A stretch of 64,000 nt of DNA from Streptomyces himastatinicus ATCC 53653 (GCF_000158915.1 NZ_GG657754.1:8801387-8865386), one strand, 5' to 3'; positions 25,791 through 35,478 are shown, counted from the stretch's first letter. Program-made: numbers and translations. The notes: generated by a model not told the origin, from the sequence alone.

Positions 25791-26812
25791 CGGCGCCACC
25801 GCAGAGTGTCGTCGACGGCGCCGGTGGCGGATGCCGCGCGCAGCACGGCAAGGCGGGTGAAACGTCGCTCGAAATCGTCCTTGGTCAGCCCGTGCTTCCG
25901 GTAGGCGTCGGCGAGTTCGAGCGCGCCCTGCTTCACGGTCCACTCGCAGTCGAAGCCGCGTATCGCGGCGCGGAACCGGGAGAAGTCCACGCGGTACGAC
26001 CGCGGATCGGCACCGTTCTCCCCGGTGATCCTCACCTTCGCGCCGGACACCGCCTCGGCGACCTGCTCGGCGATCTCGGCGACCGTCACGTTGTTGATCT
26101 CGCTGCCGATGTTGAACGCCCGGTCGTGCACCGCCTCGCGCGGCGCGGTCAGCGCGGCCGTGAAGGCCCGTGCGATGTCGGCGGCGTGCACCAGCGGGCG
26201 CCAGGGGGTGCCGTCGGAGAGCACCAGCACCTCGCCGGACAGGAGCGCGTGGCCCACCAGGTTGTTCAGCACGATGTCGGCGCGCAACCTGGGGGAGTAG
26301 CCGAAGGCGGTGGCGTTGCGCATGTACACCGGGCTGAAGTCGCCGTCGGACAGCGCGTGCAGGTCGTCCTCCACCCGCACCTTGGACTCCGCGTACGGCG
26401 TCACCGGCCGCAGCGGGGCGTCCTCGGCCACCAGGTCGTCGCCGCCGGTGGCGCCGTACACCGAGCAGGTCGACGCGTACAGGAAACGCCGCACTCCGGC
26501 GTCCCGGGCCAGTCGGGCGAGGCGTACGGACGCGTGGTGGTTGATGTCGTAGGTGAGCTCCGGCGCCAGCGAACCCAGCGGGTCGTTGGACAGCGCGGCC
26601 AGGTGGATCACCGCGTCCACCCCTGCCACGTGTTCGGCCGTGACGTCGCGCAGGTCCACCCGGTGCCCCGACGGGTCCGCGGGTGTCGGGCCGAGGACAC
26701 AGCCGGCGAACAGCCCGGCGTCAAGACCGACGACCTCGTGTCCGGCGGCGTTGAGCACCGGGGCCATCACGGTGCCCAGGTAGCCCTGGTGTCCGGTGAG
26801 CAGTACGCGCAA
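25787..26812 (-). CDS. NAD-dependent epimerase/dehydratase (extended SDR)
   Basis: This nucleotide-sugar-modifying SDR has 341 residues: TGHQGYLGTVM (NAD-binding GxxGxxG), HLAALSNDPLG, the catalytic STCSVYGATGG and YAESK (Tyr-x3-Lys). RNATAFGYSPRLRADIVLNN follows. It could be the 4,6-dehydratase or the 4-reductase of the CDP-hexose made by the RfbF protein; sequence alone does not decide. It lies 3 nt after the PIG-L gene. Confidence 0.9.
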   Translation of the reverse strand: MRVLLTGHQGYLGTVMAPVLNAAGHEVVGLDAGLFAGCVLGPTPADPSGHRVDLRDVTAEHVAGVDAVIHLAALSNDPLGSLAPELTYDINHHASVRLARLARDAGVRRFLYASTCSVYGATGGDDLVAEDAPLRPVTPYAESKVRVEDDLHALSDGDFSPVYMRNATAFGYSPRLRADIVLNNLVGHALLSGEVLVLSDGTPWRPLVHAADIARAFTAALTAPREAVHDRAFNIGSEINNVTVAEIAEQVAEAVSGAKVRITGENGADPRSYRVDFSRFRAAIRGFDCEWTVKQGALELADAYRKHGLTKDDFERRFTRLAVLRAASATGAVDDTLRWRR

Positions 26813-26815
26813 GGT

Positions 26816-27463
26816 TCAATCCCCCAGGTCGAGAGTGAGTTTGGTGACGGCGAACGCCTCGGCGTAGCGGGCGTGGCATTCGATGCCGCGGATCCGTGCG
26901 AGACCGAGGAAGGCTTCCCGGTCGTACCAGGGCCGGTGCCGCTGCGAGGCGTAGTGCTCCTGCAACAGCCGCACCTTCTCTTCGGCGATCTCCGGCGACA
27001 GCGGCTGGTACGCCGCCGGACGGCCGAGATCGCCGTCCCACTTGACGATCTCGTAGCCGAGCACGAGGTGGTCGCGGAACGCGGTGGGCATCAGCTGCGC
27101 CAGGCCGCGGTGATCCTGGTGGGCGTCGTCGGTACGCGGGGCCAGGATCAGGTCCGGCTCGGTCTGCCTGCGCAGTTCCTCGACCGCGGCCTTGGCCTCG
27201 TCCCAGTGCACGGGCATCCGGCCGTCCGGCAGCTTGAGCACGGTCAGCCGCAGGTCGGCGCCCGGGCAGAAGGCGGCGAGCGCCGCCCGCTCCTCCTGCT
27301 CGCGCTCGCTGCCGCCGCCGGAGAGCACCAGCGCGTCGACACGGAGACCCGGCCGCGCGTGGCACAGGGTCAGCAGCGTGCCACCGGCGCCGATGGCGAT
27401 GTCGTCGCAGTGCGCACCCACCGCGACGATCCGGTCCAGGGGTCCGGCCCCGAGCCGGATCAC
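26816..27463 (-). CDS. PIG-L family deacetylase
   Basis: This deacetylase of about 215 residues has the zinc-binding VGAHCDDIAIGAGGTLL (AHxDD) near residue 15 and APRTDDAHQDHRGLAQ (HxxH) near 115. PIG-L enzymes remove N-acetyl groups from GlcNAc-type sugars, which suggests an amino sugar on the pathway. It starts at GTG 27463, overlapping the rfbF-like stop by 4 nt (GTGA). The next gene follows after 3 nt. Confidence 0.9.
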   Translation of the reverse strand: MIRLGAGPLDRIVAVGAHCDDIAIGAGGTLLTLCHARPGLRVDALVLSGGGSEREQEERAALAAFCPGADLRLTVLKLPDGRMPVHWDEAKAAVEELRRQTEPDLILAPRTDDAHQDHRGLAQLMPTAFRDHLVLGYEIVKWDGDLGRPAAYQPLSPEIAEEKVRLLQEHYASQRHRPWYDREAFLGLARIRGIECHARYAEAFAVTKLTLDLGD

Positions 27464-28254
27464 GCGCTCACCGCCGCGTTGTCCCGTTCCCACACGGCCC
27501 ATGGGCGGTCGCCCCGGGCGTACGCGGCGTCGAGCGCGGCCCGCTCCTTCACGGTGTCGGTCGGCTTCCAGAAGCCCCGGTGCTGGTGCGCCACCAGCCG
27601 CCCCTGCTTGGCCAGTTGGGCGCATCCGTCGGCGACCAGGTCCCCGTTCTCCGGTATGTGGTCGAAGACCTCCTGGCGGAGCACGAAGTATCCGCCGTTC
27701 TCCCACAGCGGCAGTTCGCTCACCGCGGTGATGCCCCCCACCAGTCCGTCCTCGCCCAGCTCCACGCAGTGGAACGAGGACTGCGGCGGCACCACCATCA
27801 TCGACGCACCGGCGTCGCGGCGGGCGAACCGGTCGATCATCTCCGGCAGCGGGGCGTCGGTGAGCACGTCGGCGTAGTTGGCGAGGAACATCTCGTCGCC
27901 GTCGAGGTGGTGGCGCACCCGGCGCAGCCGCTCCCCGATCGGTGACTCGATGCCGGTCTGCGCGAACGTGATCGTCCAGTCCGAGATGTCGGTGGACAGC
28001 AGCTCGGTCCGCCCGCCCCGCAGGACGAAGTCGTTGGACGTCGTCTCCTCGTAGTTGAGGAAGAAGTCCTTGATGTGGTGGGCCCCGTAGCCGAGGCACA
28101 GGATGAACTCCGTGTGCCCGAAGTGCGCGTAGTAGCGCATGACGTGCCAGATCAGCGGTCTCGGGCCGACCATCGCCATCGGCTTGGGCACGTCGTCGGC
28201 GGCGCCGCTGCGCATCCGCATCCCGTAACCGCCGCAGAACAGGACGACCTTCAT
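27460..28254 (-). CDS. rfbF: Glucose-1-phosphate cytidylyltransferase-like nucleotidyltransferase
   Basis: This is a nucleotidyltransferase of 264 residues: VVLFCGGYGMRMRSGAADDV (nucleotide loop), PKPMAMVGPRPLIWHVMRYY and ILCLGYGAHHIKDFFLNYEE are the RfbF signatures, with YADVLTD supplying the metal-binding Asp. It converts glucose-1-phosphate and CTP to CDP-glucose, the entry to CDP-6-deoxy sugars. No typical RfbG dehydratase is recognised besides the SDR at 25787. It overlaps both neighbours by 4 nt. Confidence 0.9.
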   Translation of the reverse strand: MKVVLFCGGYGMRMRSGAADDVPKPMAMVGPRPLIWHVMRYYAHFGHTEFILCLGYGAHHIKDFFLNYEETTSNDFVLRGGRTELLSTDISDWTITFAQTGIESPIGERLRRVRHHLDGDEMFLANYADVLTDAPLPEMIDRFARRDAGASMMVVPPQSSFHCVELGEDGLVGGITAVSELPLWENGGYFVLRQEVFDHIPENGDLVADGCAQLAKQGRLVAHQHRGFWKPTDTVKERAALDAAYARGDRPWAVWERDNAAVSA

Positions 28255-29486
28255 CGCTTTACCTCGACAATGCTCAGTTCCGGGATGGGAAAGACAAGGC
28301 GGCCGCCCCAGTCGTGCACGAAGGACAGCTGCTCGACCAGCTCGGCCCGCAGGTTCCACGGGAGGACGAGGACGTAGTCCGGCCTGTCGGCGGCAATCTG
28401 CTCGGGCGGCAGGATCGGGATGCGGGTGCCCGGGGTGAACCTGCCGTGCTTGTAGGGGTTGCGGTCGACCGTGTACGGGAGCAGGTCGGGCCGGATGCCG
28501 CAGTGGTTGAGCAGGGTGTTGCCCTTGCCCGGGGCGCCGTAGCCGACGACCGTCTCGCCGCGCTCGGCCGCTGTGATGAGGAACCGCAGCAGATCCCGGC
28601 GCACCTTGGCCACCCGGGCGGAGAACTCGGCGTACCCGGACAGCTCCTGCAACCCGGCGGCCTTCTCCCGGGCCAGCACGTCCGATACGCGCTGCGTCGG
28701 CTCACCGGCCACCTCGGCCGGCCTGGCCCACAGCCGGATGGATCCGCCGTGGGTGGGCAGCAACTCGACGTCCACGAGCGTGAGTCCGCCGCTGGCGAGG
28801 GCCCGGATCGCGGACGCGACCGTGTAGTACTGGAAGTGCTCGTGGTAGATCGTGTCGTACTGGTTCTCCTCGATCAGGGTCAGCAGGTGCTGCACCTCGA
28901 TGGAGACCCAGCCGTCGTCGGCGACCAGGGCGCGCAGCCCCTGGGTGAACCCGACCACGTCGGGGATGTGCGCGTACACGTTGTTGGCCACGACCAGGTC
29001 CGCCGGGCCGTGCTCGGCGCGGACGGCCGCTCCGGTGTCCGGGGACAGGAACTCCGTGAGCGTGGGCACACCCTTGTCCCGCGCCGCGGCGCCGACGTTC
29101 ACCGACGGCTCGATGCCGAGGCAGCGGATCCCCCGGTCCACCACGTGCTTCAGCAGGTACCCGTCGTTGCTCGCCACCTCGACCACGAAGGCGTCGGGGC
29201 CGAGACCCACCCGCGCTGCCGCGTCGGCGACGAACGTGCGCGCGTGCTCCACCCAGGAGGTCGAGTACGAGGAGAAGTACGCGTACTCCTCGAACGTCTC
29301 CTCCGGCGTGATCAGCGGAGGTATCTGCGCCAGCCAGCAGTCGGTGCAGACCCGCAGGTGCAGCGGGTACGCGGGCTCAGGCCGGTCCAGTTGGTCCGCG
29401 GCGAGAAAACTCTCGCACGGTGGCGTCGCCCCGAGATCGACGACGCTCGCCAGCTTCGCCGAGCCGCAGAGTCGGCATCGTGTCAT
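28251..29486 (-). CDS. Class I SAM methyltransferase (NDP-sugar C-methyltransferase type)
   Basis: The product has 411 residues. The N-terminal zinc-binding domain has CRLCGSAKL and CTDCWLAQ. The SAM fold shows VVEVASNDGYLLKHV and VANNVYAHIPDV, and EVQHLLTLIEENQYDTIYHE is the conserved YxxHE segment. The C-terminal domain has VVGYGAPGKGNTLLNHCGI. The order methyltransf_13, methyltransf_11/23 and methyltransf_14 is that of the TylCIII-type enzymes that methylate C3 of 4-keto-6-deoxy sugars, which fits a branched CDP-sugar. It overlaps neighbours by 4 nt. Confidence 0.92.
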   Translation of the reverse strand: MTRCRLCGSAKLASVVDLGATPPCESFLAADQLDRPEPAYPLHLRVCTDCWLAQIPPLITPEETFEEYAYFSSYSTSWVEHARTFVADAAARVGLGPDAFVVEVASNDGYLLKHVVDRGIRCLGIEPSVNVGAAARDKGVPTLTEFLSPDTGAAVRAEHGPADLVVANNVYAHIPDVVGFTQGLRALVADDGWVSIEVQHLLTLIEENQYDTIYHEHFQYYTVASAIRALASGGLTLVDVELLPTHGGSIRLWARPAEVAGEPTQRVSDVLAREKAAGLQELSGYAEFSARVAKVRRDLLRFLITAAERGETVVGYGAPGKGNTLLNHCGIRPDLLPYTVDRNPYKHGRFTPGTRIPILPPEQIAADRPDYVLVLPWNLRAELVEQLSFVHDWGGRLVFPIPELSIVEVKR

Positions 29487-30694
29487 GTACTGCCCCCCAT
29501 TGATTCCGTCCGACCCGCGATCGCGGTGCGGTACTCATCCACCAGGCGCTCCAGCCCGACGGCCGGGCTGAAGCGCTGTTCGTAACGGCGCCGGGCCGCC
29601 TTCCCCATCTCCTGGTTGCGGGCCGGGTCGGCCGTGATCCGGCGCAGGCAGGACGCGAGCGAGGCGGGCTCGCCCGGCCGGTGCAGCAGCCCGGTCACCC
29701 CGTCCTCGACGAGTTCGACGAAGGCACCGTGGCCGGCGGCGACGGCCGGGACCCCCGCCGCCATCGCCTCCGCGACGACCAGGCCGAACGTCTCCATGGC
29801 CATCGAGGGAGCCACCACGGCGACCGACCGCGCGACGGCCTGCCTGCACTGATCCAGGTCGAGCAGGCCGACGTAGCGCACGTCGTCCCGGCCCGCCGCC
29901 CAGGCGGTCACCTCTCGCTCCAGTGGCCCCGCGCCGGCGAGCACGAGTGGCACACCCACGCCGCCGCTCGCCGCGATGTCGTCCCACGCGGCCATGAGCA
30001 GCCGCACGCCTTTGGGCTCCGCGAGCCGGCCGAGAAAGAGCAGCTGCTCACCGGCGCCCGCCCGGAAGGCGCCGGGGTCGGGTACGAAGTTGTGCTTCAC
30101 CGTCAGCCGCTCGGGTGGCATGCCGGACCGCACCAGGACGTCGCGCTGCGCCGCCGAGATGCAGAAGAACCGCTCCACGCCGGACCACCACCGCCGCCGG
30201 TTGACCGTCAGACTGACCGCGAGCGGCACCGTCGCAAGGCGGGAGTTCCGGTAGCAGCCGTGCCGGACGGCGGGCAGCGACGCCACCGACCCGACGCATT
30301 CGAAGCACGGCCGGCCGTCCCGGTGCAGCGTGCCGGGCGGGCAGACCTGGGTGTAGTTGTGCAGCGTGGCGACGGCGGGTATGCCGGCGTCGGCGCAGGC
30401 GGCGAGGACCGCGGGGGACAGGAGCGGGAAGACGTTGTGGATGTGCACCACGTCCGGCCGCTCGGTGCGCAGCCGGGCGGCGAGCTCCGCGCGGACCGCC
30501 GGGTTCCACGGTACGAGGAGCGGCACCGCGGCCTTCCCGGGGAGGGACCGGCCGGCGATGTCGTCGCTGCGCCGCTCGAACACCTCGACCCGGTGGCCGG
30601 CCGCGCGCAGCAGCCCCACTTCCTGGTCGACGACCCTGTTCTCCCCGCTCGGCTGCGCCGAGGAGTAGCGGTTGTGCACCACGAGGACGTGCAT
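29483..30694 (-). CDS. Glycosyltransferase family 4
   Basis: This GT-B glycosyltransferase has 403 residues: MHVLVVHNRYSSAQPSGENR at the N-terminus, HIHNVFPLLSPAVL, ATLHNYTQVCPPGTL with a Cys-rich insert, FLGRLAEPKGV, and near the C-terminus APSMAMETFGLVVAEAMAAG (the E-x7-E donor-binding motif). It adds a sugar to the repeat unit on the cytoplasmic face. The 4-nt overlap is with the methyltransferase; an 8-nt gap separates it from the polymerase gene. Confidence 0.92.
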   Translation of the reverse strand: MHVLVVHNRYSSAQPSGENRVVDQEVGLLRAAGHRVEVFERRSDDIAGRSLPGKAAVPLLVPWNPAVRAELAARLRTERPDVVHIHNVFPLLSPAVLAACADAGIPAVATLHNYTQVCPPGTLHRDGRPCFECVGSVASLPAVRHGCYRNSRLATVPLAVSLTVNRRRWWSGVERFFCISAAQRDVLVRSGMPPERLTVKHNFVPDPGAFRAGAGEQLLFLGRLAEPKGVRLLMAAWDDIAASGGVGVPLVLAGAGPLEREVTAWAAGRDDVRYVGLLDLDQCRQAVARSVAVVAPSMAMETFGLVVAEAMAAGVPAVAAGHGAFVELVEDGVTGLLHRPGEPASLASCLRRITADPARNQEMGKAARRRYEQRFSPAVGLERLVDEYRTAIAGRTESMGGST

Positions 30695-30702
30695 GCGGGG
30701 GG

Positions 30703-31952
30703 TCACCTCCGGGCCCATCGCGGGATACGTCGTTGAGGGACTGCGGGCGTCATGAAGGGGGTGGCCGTCGCGCGGGGCGTGGCCGTGGCCGGTGCCGCGA
30801 GGAGCGAGGCGGCCAAGGCCAGATGCAGCAGATACGGCGAGGCGTCGCCGAGACCGGCCTCGGTGTACGACGAGATCGCGACGTAGCTGATCAGGAAGAT
30901 CGCGCAGGCCCTCGGCAGCGACGGTGGTCGCAGCAGTGCGACGCCGGCGAGGACGATGATGATCGCCGCCACGAGGGTGACGCCGATCAGACCCTGCTCG
31001 TTGTAGACGGCCAGCCAGCTGTTGTCGATCGGCAGCCCGCCGAACGACTTGTCGCCCAGGCCCACGCCGAACGCCTGCTCCGCGGCCGTACGGGGCGCTG
31101 CCAGCAGGGCGTCCCAGACCTTGGCCCGACCGGTGAGGTTGGAGAAGTTCTCCTTGCTCTGTCCGCGCAGGAACCACGCCTGTAGCGCGGAGGCGAACAC
31201 CACTGCGGCCACCGCGGCGACCAGCACCGCCCAGGCGAAGAACCGGCGGGCGGCAGCGCTGGTCAGGACGAGTGAGCCGATCGCCAGCACCAGCCCGATG
31301 AGCAGGCCGACCGTGGCCGTCCGGGTATGGGTCAACGCGAGCAGGACGAGGGACGGCACGATCACGAACGCCGCGCTGCCCCTGGTGGTCCGGCGGCCGA
31401 GTACGAGCAGCACCGTGAGCCCGATGATCACCGCGGCGTACTGTCCGATCTGCGGCGGGGGTGAGCGGCACCAACGCCGCCGGACCAACCGCCCGCCGTA
31501 GTACTCCGGGCCAGGGCCGTGCCCGGTGAGATGGCCAGCCCGGCGGCCGCCGTCCCGAGCGCCGCGAAGTACATCCGGATGTGGTGCCGGACGAACGTCA
31601 GGCTGCCGTCCCACCAGCGGCTGAGCAGCCACAGCGTGCCGACGAAGAGCGCCAGCCGGGTGCAGCGGAACAGCGCGCCGAACCCGACCTCCAGGTTCGC
31701 GCTGGAGATCACGCTCGGCACCAGCAGCAAGGTGAGCAGGAACACGAAGGCGCTGGGTCGGACGCGCAGCCGGGGGTTGAGCGCGAGCGCCAGCGTGAAC
31801 GCGGCGACCAGCGCGCCCATGGTGGCCATCTGGATGAGGGAGCGGGGGAGCGGAACGATGGTCTTCGCCCCGGCGGAGCCGAGCGTGTTGAGGCCCAGCA
31901 ACGCCCAGACGATCCCGACGGCCTTCGGCGTTTTCCCGTCCATCTCAACCAC
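30703..31952 (-). pseudogene. O-antigen ligase/Wzy-like polymerase, frameshifted near 31460-31510
   Basis: Two overlapping frames together encode one polytopic protein of about 415 residues. The first, starting at GTG 31952 or ATG 31943 (MDGKTPKAVGIVWALLGLNT), runs through five or six helices to AISPGTALARS. The second picks up EYYGGRLV and PPPQIGQYAAVIIGLTVLLV, then LTHTRTATVGLLIGLVLAIG and the late periplasmic loop LLAAPRTAAEQAFGVGLGDK. Joined, they give the usual Wzy/WaaL layout, with the R-x-GG region at the break. The segment between contains LVPLTP in the third frame, so more than one lesion may exist. Polymerisation would fail if the break is real. Since all other genes of the operon are intact, a base-calling error is plausible. 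Confidence 0.8.
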
Positions 31953-33477
31953 CGGCCCGTGGGGCGAAGGTGCTGCCCGCGTCTTGCCGGTACGGCGTGC
32001 CCTGCCACTGCCCGGAGTCGAACTGCTGATCCGTGTTCTCCGCGACGAAGCTCCACGGTCCGCCGTAGACGTTGTCGTGCCAGCGGTTGTGCTGCTTGTG
32101 GGCGATCGCGTCGGCCACCCGCTTTCCCTTGTACGGCGACCACTTCGGATAGGTGCCGTAGTTGGCGAGGACCGCCATGCGGCCGCATTCGGTCTCGCAC
32201 TTGACGACCGACGTGTCCAGCAGGAAGCGGTTGTCGTGGATGTCCACCCGCTGCGTCTTCCAACGGCAGTCGGCGTAGAGCGGCGCGGTGGCGATCGCCG
32301 GCCTCGCGCAGCGCTTGGTGTCCTTCACCAGCAACGTGCAGTAGCCGGTCGAGGTGTTGGCCGGGCTGTTGCAGAACCGGTCGGCGTTCTCCCACAGGGT
32401 GATGCCGTTCCAGTTGTTCTCCAGCACGTTCCCGTGGATCTCTATCTTGTCCGTGCGGGCCCGGATCCGTGGTTCGCCGCCGGCCTCGGACACGTAGATG
32501 GTCGCGTACGGGAAGTTGTCGCCGCGGTCGGCGTACTTGCGGCCCTCGACCCAGTTGTTCCGCCGGATCGTGTTGTTCCGGATGACCGCGTTGTAGCTGG
32601 TCTCGTACATCAGCGCGGCACCGTCGTTGGCCTCGAGCAGGTTGCCCTCGATGCGGAAGTCGTTGTTGTTGTTGTCCGCCCACAGCCCGGCCCCGCGGTT
32701 GTCGTGCACCCAGTTGCCACGTATCTCGGCGCCGTTGACGGCCCAGAACTTGATGCCTCCGGTGCATCCGCAGCCCGGCTTCCGCCGCTCCCAGTCGTCG
32801 GTGTTGTTGCCCGTGATCTCGTTGTCCTCGACCACCAGCCCGCGGATGGAGTCGCCGGTCTTGTATGCGTTCATTCCGTACTGTCCGTTGCCGCGCAGGC
32901 AGTTGGCGCGGACGTGCTGGTGTGCACCGGCCATCAGCCCGGCGCCGGAGTTGTACTGGACCTTCGCGTGCTCGATCACCCACCCGTCGGCCATGTCGTG
33001 GTTGACCACGCCCTCATCGGGCGGCGCGACGAAGTGCTGCACGGTCAGGTAGCGGATGGTGACGTCGCGGGCGGTGCCGCTGAACGCGTAATTGTTCTTC
33101 TTCCCGCCGTCGAGCACCGCGCCCGGCGCGCCGAGGTAGCGGTTCCCCTTCTTGGCGATGACCTGGGCGTAGCGGTCCGGCTCGAGCCTGTGCTTGCCCG
33201 GCCGAAGCCAGAACGTGGTGCCCGGGGGGCTGCTCCTGGTCTTTTCGGCCAGGTCATCGACCACCCCGGGGTCGACCGTCACCGCGCCGGCCGGCGCCTT
33301 CGGCGGCCCGGTCGCGGGCTTGGCGCACACCCGGGCCACGGCCGTGGAGGGCGCCCCGGACGCGGATGGCGCATCGGTCGGCTCCGCCCCGGCGTCGGGC
33401 GTGCTCGTACAGCCGGTCGCCGTCAGCAGGACCAGCGCCAGCGGTGCCGCCGCCCACGCCCAGTGCCGCCGCTTCAT
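31945..33477 (-). CDS. Right-handed beta-helix repeat lipoprotein/secreted protein
   Basis: This protein of about 510 residues starts at ATG 33477 (MKRRHWAWAAAPLALVLLTA), chosen because AGGGGGG sits about 9 nt upstream; GTG 33483 is too close to it. A signal ending near TATGC is followed by an Ala/Pro/Ser-rich linker, suggesting an anchored or secreted protein. The rest is a parallel beta-helix with Asn ladders (EDNEITGNNTDDWE, NNNDFRIEGNLLEANDGAAL, NAVIRNNTIRRNNWVEGRKY). Such folds bind or cleave polyuronides. Because it is coded inside the operon, processing of the polymer outside the cell is likely. Catalytic residues are not assignable by eye. Confidence 0.85.
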   Translation of the reverse strand: MKRRHWAWAAAPLALVLLTATGCTSTPDAGAEPTDAPSASGAPSTAVARVCAKPATGPPKAPAGAVTVDPGVVDDLAEKTRSSPPGTTFWLRPGKHRLEPDRYAQVIAKKGNRYLGAPGAVLDGGKKNNYAFSGTARDVTIRYLTVQHFVAPPDEGVVNHDMADGWVIEHAKVQYNSGAGLMAGAHQHVRANCLRGNGQYGMNAYKTGDSIRGLVVEDNEITGNNTDDWERRKPGCGCTGGIKFWAVNGAEIRGNWVHDNRGAGLWADNNNNDFRIEGNLLEANDGAALMYETSYNAVIRNNTIRRNNWVEGRKYADRGDNFPYATIYVSEAGGEPRIRARTDKIEIHGNVLENNWNGITLWENADRFCNSPANTSTGYCTLLVKDTKRCARPAIATAPLYADCRWKTQRVDIHDNRFLLDTSVVKCETECGRMAVLANYGTYPKWSPYKGKRVADAIAHKQHNRWHDNVYGGPWSFVAENTDQQFDSGQWQGTPYRQDAGSTFAPRAGG

Positions 33478-33492
33478 CCCCACGCGCCCCCC

Positions 33493-35478
33493 CTAGCCGC
33501 GGAACCTGAGCACGGTGGTGAACCCCTCCGCGCCGTCGGTGAATCCGGTGCCGACCAGTGTGGTGATGGGTTCCTTGCGCCCGAAGCCGGCGGAGTACCA
33601 GCCCAGTGGCGGGTCGGTCTCGCCCCGATGCGCCTGCCAGTTCAGCTGCCCGGGCAGGTCGAGCACCGCTGAGCGGTCCTCGCCGTCCCGGGTCCAGGTG
33701 AGCTGGGCCCGGTTGTCCGCCAGGTCCGCGGTGATCGCGGGGCCGAGGTGGAACGCCAGCCGCGCGGCCCGGCGCGGGCCGCGTACCTCGTCGATGACCC
33801 TCAACTCGCGGCTCGCGGCCGTCAGTTCCACCCGGCGGCGGTGCACGGAGGGCCGGTAACCGTCGTGCTCGGCGCACCAGCGGACCGTCCCCCCGTCGGA
33901 GGCGCCGGACGTGTCCGCTGTGCCTGCTGTGTCCGCGACCAGGACGCGGCTGCGGGCATGCCCGGTCCACAGGAACGGGCCGCCGGAGACGGACTGATCA
34001 CCGCCGTCCACTTGCAGGGTGTTGTGGCCGAGGGTCGACCGGAAGTACTGCCGCCACTCGGGCTGCCCGTGGTAGCAGAACGTCCCCGGGTCGGCGAGCA
34101 CGTCGACCCCGTCGTGCCGGACCTCCACGGACAGCGCGTCCGCGTGAGCGTGCGCGGCGATGGACAGGAATCCGTGCGGACCGCCGTCGCAGCGGCACCA
34201 GATCTCTCCCGGACCGCGCAGGATGGTGAGCCCCGCGTCGGCGAAATGGCCTGGTCGGCTTGGTGGGCGGGGCACGGCCGGTGCGGTTCCACCTTTCGAG
34301 TACGGCCGGATGAGCGCGGCCAGCAGCGGGGTGCGCACATCGGTGCCGGTCACCGCCGGCCACCAGGTGAGCCGGCCGAACACGGCGTCCCCGGTGGCGA
34401 GCAGCGAGCCCCAGCGGTCGGTGCCCGCCCCGTCCACGACCAGACCGTGCCCGTCGTCCGCGTCGCCCTGGCGCGGCGGCCGCAGGTGGCTGTCCACGAC
34501 GGCCGCGAGCGCGTCGGTCATCCGCAGCAGCACCAGCCGGATCGACGCGGGGACCGGCACGTCCGCGGCATCCGCCTCGGCCACCGCGGCCAGGCCGAGC
34601 TCCAGCACGAGTCCGTGGTACTCGGAGGCCAGCTCACGGTTGAGACCGGAGCCGAAGGTGTTGCCGCGCAGATGCCGCTCCAGCGACCGCAGCGCGTCGG
34701 CCCGCCAGCGCGCCGAGGAGGGGAACCACCCGAACGCGCAGGCCGCGGCGAACTGCCCGGCGGCCTCGGCGATGACGTGGTTGTTCGCCGAGGACCCCCG
34801 GCTGGGGAAGGCGGCCAGCCAGCGCTGGTGGTGCCAGATCTGGTTCAGCGCCACCGGGTTGTCCTCGAACAGACCGGCCGCGCCCGGCCAGCCGTCGAGC
34901 AGTCGGCGGATCCACACCCAGGACAGCAGCCGGATGCCCAGCTCGATGCCGCTGATCCAGTGCACGCCACGCAGCGGTGGGTTGGCAGCCCACCACGACC
35001 GCAGGTGCGCGGCCACGCGCTCGGCGTACCGCTCGTTCCCGGTGATCGCGTAGGCGGCGGCGAGCACGGTGAGGTACTGATGCCGGGACAGCTCCCAGAT
35101 CTGCTTGATGTCCCCGACCGCGTCCTCGTTCCGGTACGGCACGTCGAAGGCGTAGCCCCACGGCGCCCGGCGCCCGGTCTTCGGGTCGCGCCACCAGTCC
35201 GGGTCGGCCAGGTCATCGCGGACCACCCCGAAATACTCGGCGTGCCCGTCCATCAGCCGGTCCGCCTCGGCGATGAGACGTTTCGCGGCGTCCGGAGGTA
35301 CCGCGGCGATCGTCCCGGCGGGCAGTACCGCGCTGAACCGGGCGCCGGTCACGCTCGGGCAGTCCGGCCGCGCCGACCGCCACCGCCGCCTGCGCACCGC
35401 GTCGCCCACCCGGCCGCCGACCTCCCGCGGTCCCATTCGGGACAGCCGCCGCAGGTACCAGCCCGCGCTCATGCTCAT
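33493..35478 (-). CDS. Heparinase II/III family protein
   Basis: The protein has 661 residues. The N-terminal (alpha/alpha) toroid includes GVHWISGIELGIRLLSWVWI and SSANNHVIAEAAGQFAAA with the conserved Asn-His. The C-terminal beta-sandwich has SIAAHAHADALSVEVRHDG with the catalytic-type His residues, DPGTFCYHG and FRSTLGHNTLQVDG. Relatives are polysaccharide lyases that cut uronic-acid polymers by beta-elimination, and many exopolysaccharide operons encode one. No signal peptide is evident. ATG 35478 overlaps the upstream stop (ATGA). Confidence 0.9.
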   Translation of the reverse strand: MSMSAGWYLRRLSRMGPREVGGRVGDAVRRRRWRSARPDCPSVTGARFSAVLPAGTIAAVPPDAAKRLIAEADRLMDGHAEYFGVVRDDLADPDWWRDPKTGRRAPWGYAFDVPYRNEDAVGDIKQIWELSRHQYLTVLAAAYAITGNERYAERVAAHLRSWWAANPPLRGVHWISGIELGIRLLSWVWIRRLLDGWPGAAGLFEDNPVALNQIWHHQRWLAAFPSRGSSANNHVIAEAAGQFAAACAFGWFPSSARWRADALRSLERHLRGNTFGSGLNRELASEYHGLVLELGLAAVAEADAADVPVPASIRLVLLRMTDALAAVVDSHLRPPRQGDADDGHGLVVDGAGTDRWGSLLATGDAVFGRLTWWPAVTGTDVRTPLLAALIRPYSKGGTAPAVPRPPSRPGHFADAGLTILRGPGEIWCRCDGGPHGFLSIAAHAHADALSVEVRHDGVDVLADPGTFCYHGQPEWRQYFRSTLGHNTLQVDGGDQSVSGGPFLWTGHARSRVLVADTAGTADTSGASDGGTVRWCAEHDGYRPSVHRRRVELTAASRELRVIDEVRGPRRAARLAFHLGPAITADLADNRAQLTWTRDGEDRSAVLDLPGQLNWQAHRGETDPPLGWYSAGFGRKEPITTLVGTGFTDGAEGFTTVLRFRG

